This document shows positions 5,945-10,737 of a stretch of DNA of 10,737 nt, piece by piece (the stretch's first letter is position 1; each line of letters begins with the position of its first letter). The notes beneath the pieces were generated by a model that saw nothing but the letters and a program-made list of their open reading frames with translations, was not told the DNA's origin and did no database searches. The translations under genes and the position numbers were made by a program. The stretch spans positions 1-10,737 of the forward strand of contig CAAEDZ010000098.1 of the NCBI GenBank assembly GCA_900754775.1. Reading direction: 5' to 3'. The stretch comes from Clostridia bacterium (GTDB taxonomy: Bacteria > Bacillota_A > Clostridia > Christensenellales > Aristaeellaceae).

Positions 5945-6208
5945 TCAGCCGTCAGCGCCTTCCGAAGCCGGGGCAATCATGCCCGCTTCGCGCAGGGCGG
6001 CCAGGAGGCGGTTGAAGTCCTCCCGGAGCGCAGCCACCGTACCCGCCTCGCTGTCGGGAATGTAGGGCAAAGCGCATTCTTCGCCACGAGGCAAATCGAA
6101 CAATCCCTCCGCGCCCTCTACGGTTGCGCCGGGCAGAAAAGTGAGCTTTCCGCCGATGACCCACTCGCTTCCGCCGTGCGCATGAAAGTTTCTTGATGTG
6201 TGATCCAT
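5945..6208 (-). CDS. Head fiber protein-like (Phage_fiber_2 type)
   Basis: This 87-residue protein resembles the short head fiber family found directly after the capsid gene in many clostridial prophages. Members form capsid decorations. The pattern is an N-terminal strand segment with V-I-G-G-x-L-T, here HGGSEWVIGGKLTFLPGATV. A variable spacer rich in Gly and Glu follows, and then a C-terminal helix of the form T-V-A-A-L-x-x-D-F-N-x-L-L-A-A-L, here TVAALREDFNRLLAALREAG. ATG at 6208 follows a GGGGGAAAGG stretch and starts 12 bases after the capsid stop. The connector gene follows at once. The assignment rests on motif memory and position. Confidence 0.75.
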   Translation of the reverse strand: MDHTSRNFHAHGGSEWVIGGKLTFLPGATVEGAEGLFDLPRGEECALPYIPDSEAGTVAALREDFNRLLAALREAGMIAPASEGADG

Positions 6209-6220
6209 ACCCTTTCCCCC

Positions 6221-7423
6221 TTATGCGCTCTTCATGGCCAGTACCTTCGCGGCTTCGGCCAGTACCAACTTGCCATCCACGCGCTCAGAGGACTGGAAGC
6301 CCACCTGGCCGTTGGCTGCGTACAATTCATTCAACCGCTTGAAAGAACGGCCTTCGCGGTCGGCCACCCAGTAGTAGCCCAGATCGCCAAACAGGATGAC
6401 CTTGTTGGTGGCGGCGATGGCGGGCATATAACTGGAGGTGTAGACCGGACGATTGAGCAGCGTGTCCGGCTGGCCCGCGGTCAGGCTGGGCTGCCACAGA
6501 TAGTCGCCGTTGCCGTTCTTCAACTTGCGAATGGCCTTGATGGTCGAATCGTTCATGATGAACACGGCATTGCGGCGATAGGGCGCGCGCAGACTGTAGT
6601 ACAGATCCATGATTTCGTCCATCGTAATGGCCGTAGCACTGGCGGCGGTCACGCCGGTCTCCGCGCCGCCCGTGTCCGCAAGGATGCCCAGCGGCCTGCC
6701 CGTACCGTTGCCGGTAAAGAACGCCTCTTCCTCGGCAGCGCCGATGCGGCGGGCAAACTCGCGGGCGATGTAGGAAGGCAGATCGAATACGGAATCGTTG
6801 AGCAGTTCCTCCGACACCTTGATCATCGTGGCGAGCTTGTACGCGCCGATGGAGACCTGACCGAAGGAATCGTCGCTCTCGGGGTAGGCGGCCTCCTCGT
6901 CGATCCACGAAGCCGTGCCCTTGGAGGCGACGACGGGAATCTTGCGGTCGCCGGAAGACGTATGGATCACATGGGCAAACTGACGGAAGATGTTCTGTTC
7001 CTCCAGCGCCTCGATGAGTGTGCGCTCGTATTCGTCCGGCGCTAAATAGCCGCCTTCCGACTCCACGCCTACCTGCAGCGCGTTGAGCACCTCGTGTGGC
7101 ACCGACTTGGCGCGCATGGTGCGCCAGAAGGCGGCCTTGTATTCATCGCTGGCGCGTCCGGTCTGGCCCTTGCCGTCAACCGTAGCGGGGCGCTCGGTGA
7201 TGGGCTTGTCCACGGGCTGGTTCATCTCGCGGTCGAGGGCAGCCTGCCGCTCAAGACGCTCCACTTCCTTGCCGAGCGCAACCACATCGGCTTCCATCTT
7301 GTCATAAGTAGCCGCGTCCTCGGCGGAAAGCATTCCATCCGGGCCGCGCTTGCTGTCCAGGAACGCCTTGGCCGCGTCCCATGCCTTGGCGCGCTTTTCG
7401 CGCAGGGAAAGAATCTGGTTCAT
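6221..7423 (-). CDS. Major capsid protein, HK97 fold
   Basis: This is the major capsid protein, 400 residues. ATG at 7423 follows GGAGGAA by 6 bases; the upstream open extension is rejected because it crosses the protease gene antisense-free frame and lacks a binding site. Residues 1 to about 90 are a charged coiled coil (LREKRAKAWDAAKAFLDSKR, EVERLERQAALDREM), the delta or scaffold domain that the prohead protease removes; the cut probably falls near residues 85-95, which I infer. The HK97 core begins around GGYLAPDEYE (124-133). It continues through EEAAYPESDDSFGQVSIGAY, EEEAFFTGNGTGRPLGIL (231-248), AVFIMNDSTI and ILFGDLGYYWVADREG. A cysteine-free core and complete length suggest a functional gene. 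It follows the protease gene across an 82-base gap with a hairpin. Confidence 0.97.
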   Translation of the reverse strand: MNQILSLREKRAKAWDAAKAFLDSKRGPDGMLSAEDAATYDKMEADVVALGKEVERLERQAALDREMNQPVDKPITERPATVDGKGQTGRASDEYKAAFWRTMRAKSVPHEVLNALQVGVESEGGYLAPDEYERTLIEALEEQNIFRQFAHVIHTSSGDRKIPVVASKGTASWIDEEAAYPESDDSFGQVSIGAYKLATMIKVSEELLNDSVFDLPSYIAREFARRIGAAEEEAFFTGNGTGRPLGILADTGGAETGVTAASATAITMDEIMDLYYSLRAPYRRNAVFIMNDSTIKAIRKLKNGNGDYLWQPSLTAGQPDTLLNRPVYTSSYMPAIAATNKVILFGDLGYYWVADREGRSFKRLNELYAANGQVGFQSSERVDGKLVLAEAAKVLAMKSA

Positions 7424-7446
7424 AGCTGTTTCCTCCGTTTTCGTAG

Positions 7447-7463
7447 GCCCCGCATCGCGGGGC
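7447..7463 (-). repeat. GC-rich hairpin between protease and capsid genes
   Basis: A perfect 7-bp stem GCCCCGC/GCGGGGC with a 3-base loop lies in the 82-base gap between the protease stop and the capsid start. Two related GAGCGAA-type words (GAGCGAAAC at 7470 and GAGCGAACGAAAC at 7484) sit beside it. No T run follows, so it is not a standard terminator. It may protect or define the 5' end of a processed capsid mRNA. Confidence 0.5.
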
Positions 7464-7505
7464 TGTAGTGAGCGAAACCTGTTGAGCGAACGAAACGCCG
7501 GGCGG

Positions 7506-8321
7506 CTATTTGCCGCACGGCGCGGAGTACAAAAGCGCCAGCCTTCTTTCAAGGTCTGACGCTTTGACTCGGGGTTGTTCAGGTTCCGGCATGCTTGCCT
7601 TAACTTTATCGAGCAGATGGTTGGCGACTGCCCGGCGGGAAAAGAGATAGCTGTCTGTGGGCGCGGATTCTGCCGCTTTTTCCGGCTGGAACAGGATTTC
7701 ATCACAGAAGCCCAATTCCAGCGCCTTGTTGGCATTCATCCACGTTTCCGCGTCCATGAGGTGAGAAAGGCGCGTGCGGGAAAGCCCGGTCTTGATCTCA
7801 TAGGCATTGATGATGCTTTCCTTGACTTCGTCCAGCAGTTGGATGGCCTTGCGCATTTCTTCGCTGTCGCCCAGCGCAAACGTCAGCGGATTGTGGATCA
7901 TCATGACCGCAACGGGCGACATGAGCACCCGCGTACCCGCCATGGCGATGACCGAGGCGGCGCTGGCGGCAATGCCGTCAATCTTGACGGTAATCTCATT
8001 CTGCGCATCGTCTGCCTTGCAGCCGGTGTTCCGTGTCTGCGGAGCGCTTTGCACTGTCCTCGACACTCCAGCGCTCGCTCCGCTCGGCCTTCGCTGATAA
8101 TCCATGAGCATGTTGTAGATCTGTGCCGCGGCCACGCAATCTCCACCGGGGCTGTTGATCCAGATTGTGACCGGGCCGGTGTCCGAGAACAACTCGCCCT
8201 TGAACGCGGCGGGCGTCACGTCATCTTCAAACCAGCTTTCCTCGGCAATCGTGCCTTCCAGCCGCAGCACGCGCGCGTCCGGGGCGGTCTCATCCCGCGC
8301 CCAGTTCCAGAATTTCTTCAT
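7506..8321 (-). CDS. ClpP-like prohead protease with an in-frame insertion
   Basis: This 271-residue serine protease of the ClpP-like phage family matures the head by cutting the capsid N-terminal domain. Motifs appear in order: LRLEGTIAEESWFEDDVTP (about 19-37), the oxyanion segment WINSPGGDCVAAAQIYNMLM (54-73), the nucleophile Ser120 in GIAASAASVIAMAG, His143 in MMIHNP, and a candidate Asp190 in SHLMDAETW. The region between IYNMLMDYQ (ends 76) and EITVKIDG (from 109) normally joins almost directly. Here 32 extra residues rich in Arg, Ser, Ala, Gln and Thr interrupt it. All catalytic residues remain, and the insert falls in what should be a surface loop, so activity may survive. The start overlaps the portal stop by 4 bases (ATGA). 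The C-terminal tail beyond 212 is variable, as usual. Confidence 0.93.
   Translation of the reverse strand: MKKFWNWARDETAPDARVLRLEGTIAEESWFEDDVTPAAFKGELFSDTGPVTIWINSPGGDCVAAAQIYNMLMDYQRRPSGASAGVSRTVQSAPQTRNTGCKADDAQNEITVKIDGIAASAASVIAMAGTRVLMSPVAVMMIHNPLTFALGDSEEMRKAIQLLDEVKESIINAYEIKTGLSRTRLSHLMDAETWMNANKALELGFCDEILFQPEKAAESAPTDSYLFSRRAVANHLLDKVKASMPEPEQPRVKASDLERRLALLYSAPCGK
7998..8093 (-). repeat. 96-bp in-frame insertion in the protease gene
   Basis: These 96 bases encode residues 77-108 (begins RRPSGASAGV, ends KADDAQN) and have no counterpart in the family pattern, where MLMDY-x-G is followed directly by [ED]-[IV]-T-V-K-I-D-G. The DNA is rich in inverted repeats: GGAGCG near 8076-8081 pairs with CGCTCC near 8041-8046, enclosing TGTC/GACA, and CAGCG/CGCTG flank the 5' third. 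Being 32 codons without a stop, it resembles the palindromic protein-embedded elements known from Rickettsia in style. The origin is inferred. Confidence 0.6.
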
Positions 8322-9562
8322 TTCGGTACCTCCTGCTCCTTTGTGGTGTTCGCATTTTGCGTCATGGGAATGGGAACCATGTTGCCGTTCACAAGATACA
8401 GGTTTCCTCCCTCCTCGTCCGATAAGGGATTGAGGTTCTCCAGCTCGCGGATGTCATTGGCGCTCATCCAGCCGTTCTGCCGGGCGATGGCATAGCCCTC
8501 CATGCGGCTCTTGTAGTCGCCGCGCATCAGGCCGTCCAGATTGAACTGCGTGTAAAAGCGCCCTTTCTCGTTCTCCGGAAAGAGCGCGCGGTTCATAGCT
8601 TGTTCGATGCGCACCAGCCAGGGTCGGATGGTGTGAACGGCAAAGGAGATGTTCTGCGACTCGATATTTGAAAACGTCGCCCGCTCCAGATCGCCGATCA
8701 TGTGCGGCGGCACGCGAAAAATCCGGCAGATCTCGGTAACCTGAAATTTTCGGGTTTCGAGGAACTGCGCAGCGTCGTTGGGGATGCTGATGGGCGTGAA
8801 GGTCATCGACTCTTCAAGGATCGCCACCTTGCCCGAGTTGGCGGAGCCGCCATAGGCTGCGTTCCAGCTCTCCCGCAGGCGCTTGGGGTCCTTGACGGTG
8901 TTGGGATGCGTAAGCACGCCGGAGGGCATCGCGCCATTGCCGAAGAATTTGCTCCCGTACTCCTCGGCGGCGATGCTCAGGCCGACGGCGCTCTTCTCCA
9001 GTGCGATGGGGCTGTAGCCCACAACGCCGTCAAAGCCCAGACCGGGAATGTGCAAAACCTCCGCCGGGTCCAGGCGCACCATGCGGCCCTCGCCGGTGGT
9101 GTAGGTGTAAGTCAGCTGGCCCCTGCTGTCGCGGTCTACCTCCATGTGGTCGGGGAGCAGCGGGTACAGGCCGACGATGCCGTTGCGCCCGGTGCGCAGG
9201 ATCTGGCAGTAGGCGTTGCCCCACAGGAGTAGATGAGACAACAGCGTCTCGCGCCAAACGAACGAGGTCATCTCCGGGTTGGGTTCGTCGTGGAGCAGGT
9301 GCTGCAGCGGATGCTGCAGTGCCTTGACGCCGCCTTTGTCGGTGGTCTCAAAGACATTGAGTGGCAGACTGGCCACGGTTTCCGCAATGACGCGCACGCA
9401 GGCGTAGACGGTGGAGAGCTGAATGGCCGAGCGCGCGGTGACGGATTTGCCTGAAACGCTCGTGCCGAAGTAAAACGACGGCGCGGCGGAGACGGCGTTT
9501 TGGGGAAGTCTTTTGCCGGGCTTATCCCGCGCGCGGAAGAGGTGCGTAAAAGGGTTGATCAT
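8318..9562 (-). CDS. Portal protein (HK97 gp3-like)
   Basis: This 414-residue protein is the portal, the dodecameric ring through which DNA enters and leaves the capsid. The start ATG at 9562 lies 6 bases after GGAGG. A frame extending 13 codons further upstream begins inside a terminator hairpin and is rejected. Family motifs are SAIQLSTVYACVRVIAETVA (45-64), HPLQHLLHDEPNPEMTSF (84-101), LLLWGNAYCQI (111-121), GLYPLLPDHMEV, VLHIPGLGFDGVVGYSPI, and the late IFRVPPHMIGDLERATFSNI followed by FNLDGLMRGDYKSRMEGYA. The end (NLNPLSDEEGGNLYLVNGNM) is the usual C-terminal region. It is full length for the HK97 portal family. It overlaps the protease start by 4 bases. Upstream, a toxin-antitoxin cassette and its terminator stand where the terminase gene would normally lead directly into it. 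Confidence 0.96.
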   Translation of the reverse strand: MINPFTHLFRARDKPGKRLPQNAVSAAPSFYFGTSVSGKSVTARSAIQLSTVYACVRVIAETVASLPLNVFETTDKGGVKALQHPLQHLLHDEPNPEMTSFVWRETLLSHLLLWGNAYCQILRTGRNGIVGLYPLLPDHMEVDRDSRGQLTYTYTTGEGRMVRLDPAEVLHIPGLGFDGVVGYSPIALEKSAVGLSIAAEEYGSKFFGNGAMPSGVLTHPNTVKDPKRLRESWNAAYGGSANSGKVAILEESMTFTPISIPNDAAQFLETRKFQVTEICRIFRVPPHMIGDLERATFSNIESQNISFAVHTIRPWLVRIEQAMNRALFPENEKGRFYTQFNLDGLMRGDYKSRMEGYAIARQNGWMSANDIRELENLNPLSDEEGGNLYLVNGNMVPIPMTQNANTTKEQEVPK

Positions 9563-9587
9563 CGGGTCCCTCCTGAAAAAAGCATGC

Positions 9588-9612
9588 AAAAAGCGCCTCA
9601 TCGCTGAGACGC
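9588..9612 (-). terminator. Rho-independent terminator of the minus-strand toxin-antitoxin cassette
   Basis: On the minus strand, arms GCGTCTCA and TGAGGCGC (8 pairs with one G-T wobble) enclose the GNRA-type loop GCGA and run directly into TTTTTGC. It begins 19 bases after the toxin stop codon and ends 25 bases before the portal start. It terminates the cassette and should also stop late-operon transcripts unless they are antiterminated or it is leaky. Confidence 0.75.
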
Positions 9613-9630
9613 TCTCTGTCCAGGTACTGC

Positions 9631-9942
9631 TTACAAAAGGTTTTCGTAGTCCTCAAGATGGCTGAAAAAACGCTCGATATATATGAGTCCCGCTTCATCA
9701 TCCACCTTGTAGATCATCAGGTAGCCGCCAATAGGCACTCTCCTGTATCCCCGCCTTGAGAGCAGCGGTTTCAGGCAGAGGCTGTACATGTTCGGCGTTT
9801 CGGCCAGCTTTTCATAGACATTCTCCACGGTTGCAAGGAGCGATAAGGCCGCAGGGGGATTGCCAAGTTCCTCGACAATGTATGACACGATCTGATCGAG
9901 GTCATTGTGCGCGTGCTCCGTGACTTTGATCCTATAACCCAT
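9631..9942 (-). CDS. ParE/RelE-family toxin (second module)
   Basis: This 103-residue protein is the likely toxin of the second type II module. It shows the ParE/RelE layout: strand MGYRIKVTEHAHNDLDQIVS with helix YIVEELGNPPAALSLLATVE, then VYEKLAETPNMYSLC, and the C-terminal sheet RRGYRRVPIGGYLMIYKVDD with LIYIERFFSHLEDYENLL. The YRR-x-x-x-GGYL-x-[IF]-Y segment is typical of the group. Length is complete. Its ATG overlaps the antitoxin end by 11 bases, so translation is coupled. It is only distantly similar by eye to the other toxin in this window, so the two modules are not recent copies. Base composition looks more AT-rich than the flanking phage genes, which fits acquired cargo. A terminator follows. 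Confidence 0.88.
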   Translation of the reverse strand: MGYRIKVTEHAHNDLDQIVSYIVEELGNPPAALSLLATVENVYEKLAETPNMYSLCLKPLLSRRGYRRVPIGGYLMIYKVDDEAGLIYIERFFSHLEDYENLL

Positions 9943-10186
9943 ACTTTTCCCTTAGGATCCGTAGTGACGCGCTTCCTTCCAAAGTACGGCCTTCTTCGAT
10001 GTCTGCCTCGGCCTCCATGAGCTTTTCGTAGACGCTGACAATGCGGATCCTATCGTAGACTTCCGCGCTCATGATCACCATATCATTGTAGCCGTTCTTC
10101 GTCACAAAGATCGGAGTGGCGGACTTTTTGCACATCTCTGAAATAGCCGCCGTGTTTTTAAGATCCCGGATAGGGATGCACTGCAT
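9932..10186 (-). CDS. Phd/YefM-family antitoxin (second module)
   Basis: This 84-residue protein is the likely antitoxin and autorepressor of the second module. The N-terminal MQCIPIRDLKNTAAISEMCK and the segment TPIFVTKNGYNDMVIMSAEV, followed by YDRI, are diagnostic of the Phd/YefM fold. The C-terminal part (YEKLMEAEADIEEGRTLEGS, then LRILREKYGL) is the toxin-binding tail. The frame extends 30 codons upstream, but the ATG at 10186 is correct because GGAGG at 10198-10194 lies 7 bases before it and the extension crosses the promoter. It shares the I-P-I-x-DLKN and TKNG patterns with the antitoxin encoded at 2268-2513. Confidence 0.9.
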   Translation of the reverse strand: MQCIPIRDLKNTAAISEMCKKSATPIFVTKNGYNDMVIMSAEVYDRIRIVSVYEKLMEAEADIEEGRTLEGSASLRILREKYGL

Positions 10187-10200
10187 ACCATCGCCTCCTC

Positions 10201-10218
10201 GTGGTACAATTATACCAC
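10201..10218. promoter_or_regulatory. Palindromic operator over the second module's -10 element
   Basis: GTGGTACAATTATACCAC is an 18-bp near-perfect palindrome (16 of 18 positions symmetric) with arms GTGGTA and TACCAC. It overlaps the -10 element and ends just before the ribosome binding site of the antitoxin gene. Phd/YefM antitoxins bind palindromes at this position, so it is very likely the autoregulatory operator. Confidence 0.7.
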
Positions 10219-10237
10219 GTTTCTTCGGTGTACGCAA
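10209..10237 (-). promoter_or_regulatory. Promoter of the second toxin-antitoxin module
   Basis: On the minus strand the -35 element TTGCGT (10237-10232) and a perfect TATAAT (10214-10209) are 17 bases apart. The -10 lies inside the palindromic operator. It is 33 bases downstream of the HNH stop and gives the cassette transcription independent of the phage late operon. Confidence 0.7.
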
Positions 10238-10269
10238 GAGGCAAAGATCGCCATGACGATAAGGCTTGC

Positions 10270-10608
10270 TTACCACCCACTGCCGGTCTTTTTATCGTGG
10301 CAGCGCTTGCAAAGGGGCTGCCAGTTTGTTTCGTCCCAGAACAGCTGCGGATCGCCCCGATGCGGGGTGATGTGATCCACGATGGTTGCGGGCGTCAGCA
10401 CGCCCTGCTTCATGCAGGCGTTGCACAGCGGATTGCGCGCCAGAAACTGTTTGCGGGCTTTCCGCCAGTCCGCGCCATAGCCGCGCTCCGCGGCGCTGCC
10501 CCGCATCCGGTCGGGCGATTCGGCGCTGTGCTCCGGGCAGTAGGTGCCGCTCTCGCACAGGTTGGGGCAACCCGGATACCGGCAGGGGCGCATGGGGCTT
10601 TTCGGCAT
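10270..10608 (-). CDS. HNH endonuclease
   Basis: This 112-residue protein is a small phage HNH endonuclease of the kind that sits beside terminase genes and is thought to help nick or process DNA at packaging. The N-terminus has a zinc-ribbon-like cluster (Cys9, Cys14, Cys18, Cys24 and His27). The HNH core has Cys62 and Cys65 (CNAC), Asp78-His79 in ATIVDHITPHRGD, Asn95 in ETNWQPLC, and Cys100, Cys103 and His104 in CKRCHDKKTG. All expected metal and catalytic residues are present. ATG at 10608 follows GGAGGT by 8 to 9 bases. It lies 32 bases after the large terminase stop. Many related prophages instead have this gene ahead of the small terminase. Confidence 0.93.
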   Translation of the reverse strand: MPKSPMRPCRYPGCPNLCESGTYCPEHSAESPDRMRGSAAERGYGADWRKARKQFLARNPLCNACMKQGVLTPATIVDHITPHRGDPQLFWDETNWQPLCKRCHDKKTGSGW

Positions 10609-10640
10609 TGAATCAAACCTCCAATTTATATAGAAGAAAC

Positions 10641-10737
10641 TCAGATAAACAGCAGCCCGCGCTCATCGTACACGGAACCGCCGCCCTGGTTCTTCATGGC
10701 CCGATCCAGCGCCATGACCAGCGCCACGGCTCCGTCC
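10641..10737 (-). CDS. Terminase large subunit, C-terminal end only
   Basis: Only 32 codons lie in the window. The sequence DGAVALVMALDRAM, a short spacer, and SVYDERGLLFI before the TGA at 10643-10641 matches the extreme C-terminus of HK97-type large terminases, which commonly end in a D-G-x-V-A-L-x-M-A-L-D-R segment followed by S-V-Y-[ED]-x-R-G. The protein is the ATP-driven DNA packaging motor and nuclease that docks on the portal. It is cut by the window edge, not visibly broken. It is the first gene of this late operon segment and is followed closely by the HNH gene. Confidence 0.8.
   Translation of the reverse strand, partial: DGAVALVMALDRAMKNQGGGSVYDERGLLFI

Noticed and set aside
7506..7735. 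N-terminal extension of the capsid frame up to 7735
   Set aside because: The extension overlaps the end of the protease gene, has no binding site, and is Arg/Ser/Pro-rich. The ATG at 7423 has a strong site and gives the normal capsid N-terminus.
9562..9601. Thirteen-codon N-terminal extension of the portal protein
   Set aside because: It starts within the terminator hairpin and has no ribosome binding site, while ATG 9562 has GGAGG at good spacing.
1..10737. CRISPR arrays, tRNA or rRNA genes, insertion sequences, integrase and attachment sites
   Set aside because: Looked for on both strands; no regularly spaced repeats, cloverleaf-like genes, transposase or integrase motifs were seen. The window is an internal part of a prophage.

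Overview
The window is part of the late (head and tail morphogenesis) operon of a siphovirus prophage. It is GC-rich, and its gene set resembles HK97/TP901-like prophages of gut-type Clostridia (Firmicutes). The evidence for the host group is the strong GGAGG ribosome binding sites, the use of TTG and GTG starts, and the family resemblance of the portal, ClpP-like protease, capsid, head fiber, gpG/gpGT and major tail proteins. I cannot name the species.

All structural genes lie on the minus strand, so the operon reads from high to low coordinates. The order is: C-terminal end of the large terminase (10737-10641), HNH endonuclease (10608-10270), a toxin-antitoxin cassette (10237-9588), portal (9562-8318), ClpP-like prohead protease (8321-7506), HK97-fold major capsid protein (7423-6221), head fiber protein (6208-5945), gp6-type head-tail connector (5942-5658), head-tail adaptor (5547-5188), tail terminator-like protein (5187-4819), HK97 gp10-like protein (4829-4398), major tail protein (4379-3762), tail assembly chaperone gpG with a -1 frameshift extension gpGT (3675-3107), and the N-terminal two thirds or so of a tape measure protein (2180 to the window edge). 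Packaging, capsid assembly, neck and tail-tube genes appear in the standard order and mostly overlap or abut, as expected for one transcription unit.

Two cargo segments interrupt this order. Each carries a Phd/YefM antitoxin followed by a ParE/RelE toxin. The first (about 2207-3090) lies between gpGT and the tape measure gene and runs on the opposite strand. It has its own consensus promoter overlapped by three 12-bp direct repeats, and it is followed by what looks like a decayed MazE antitoxin ending at a truncated MazF start. The second (about 10237-9588) lies between the HNH gene and the portal on the same strand as the operon. It has its own promoter with a palindromic operator and a rho-independent terminator just before the portal gene.

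Other unusual structure: a 32-codon in-frame insertion inside the ClpP-like protease; a 110-bp intergenic stretch with three consecutive hairpins between the connector and adaptor genes; a GC-rich hairpin between capsid and protease; and a hairpin between the major tail protein and gpG that may attenuate transcription. I saw no tRNA, rRNA, CRISPR array, insertion sequence or attachment site. No stretch of more than 300 bases lacks a gene.
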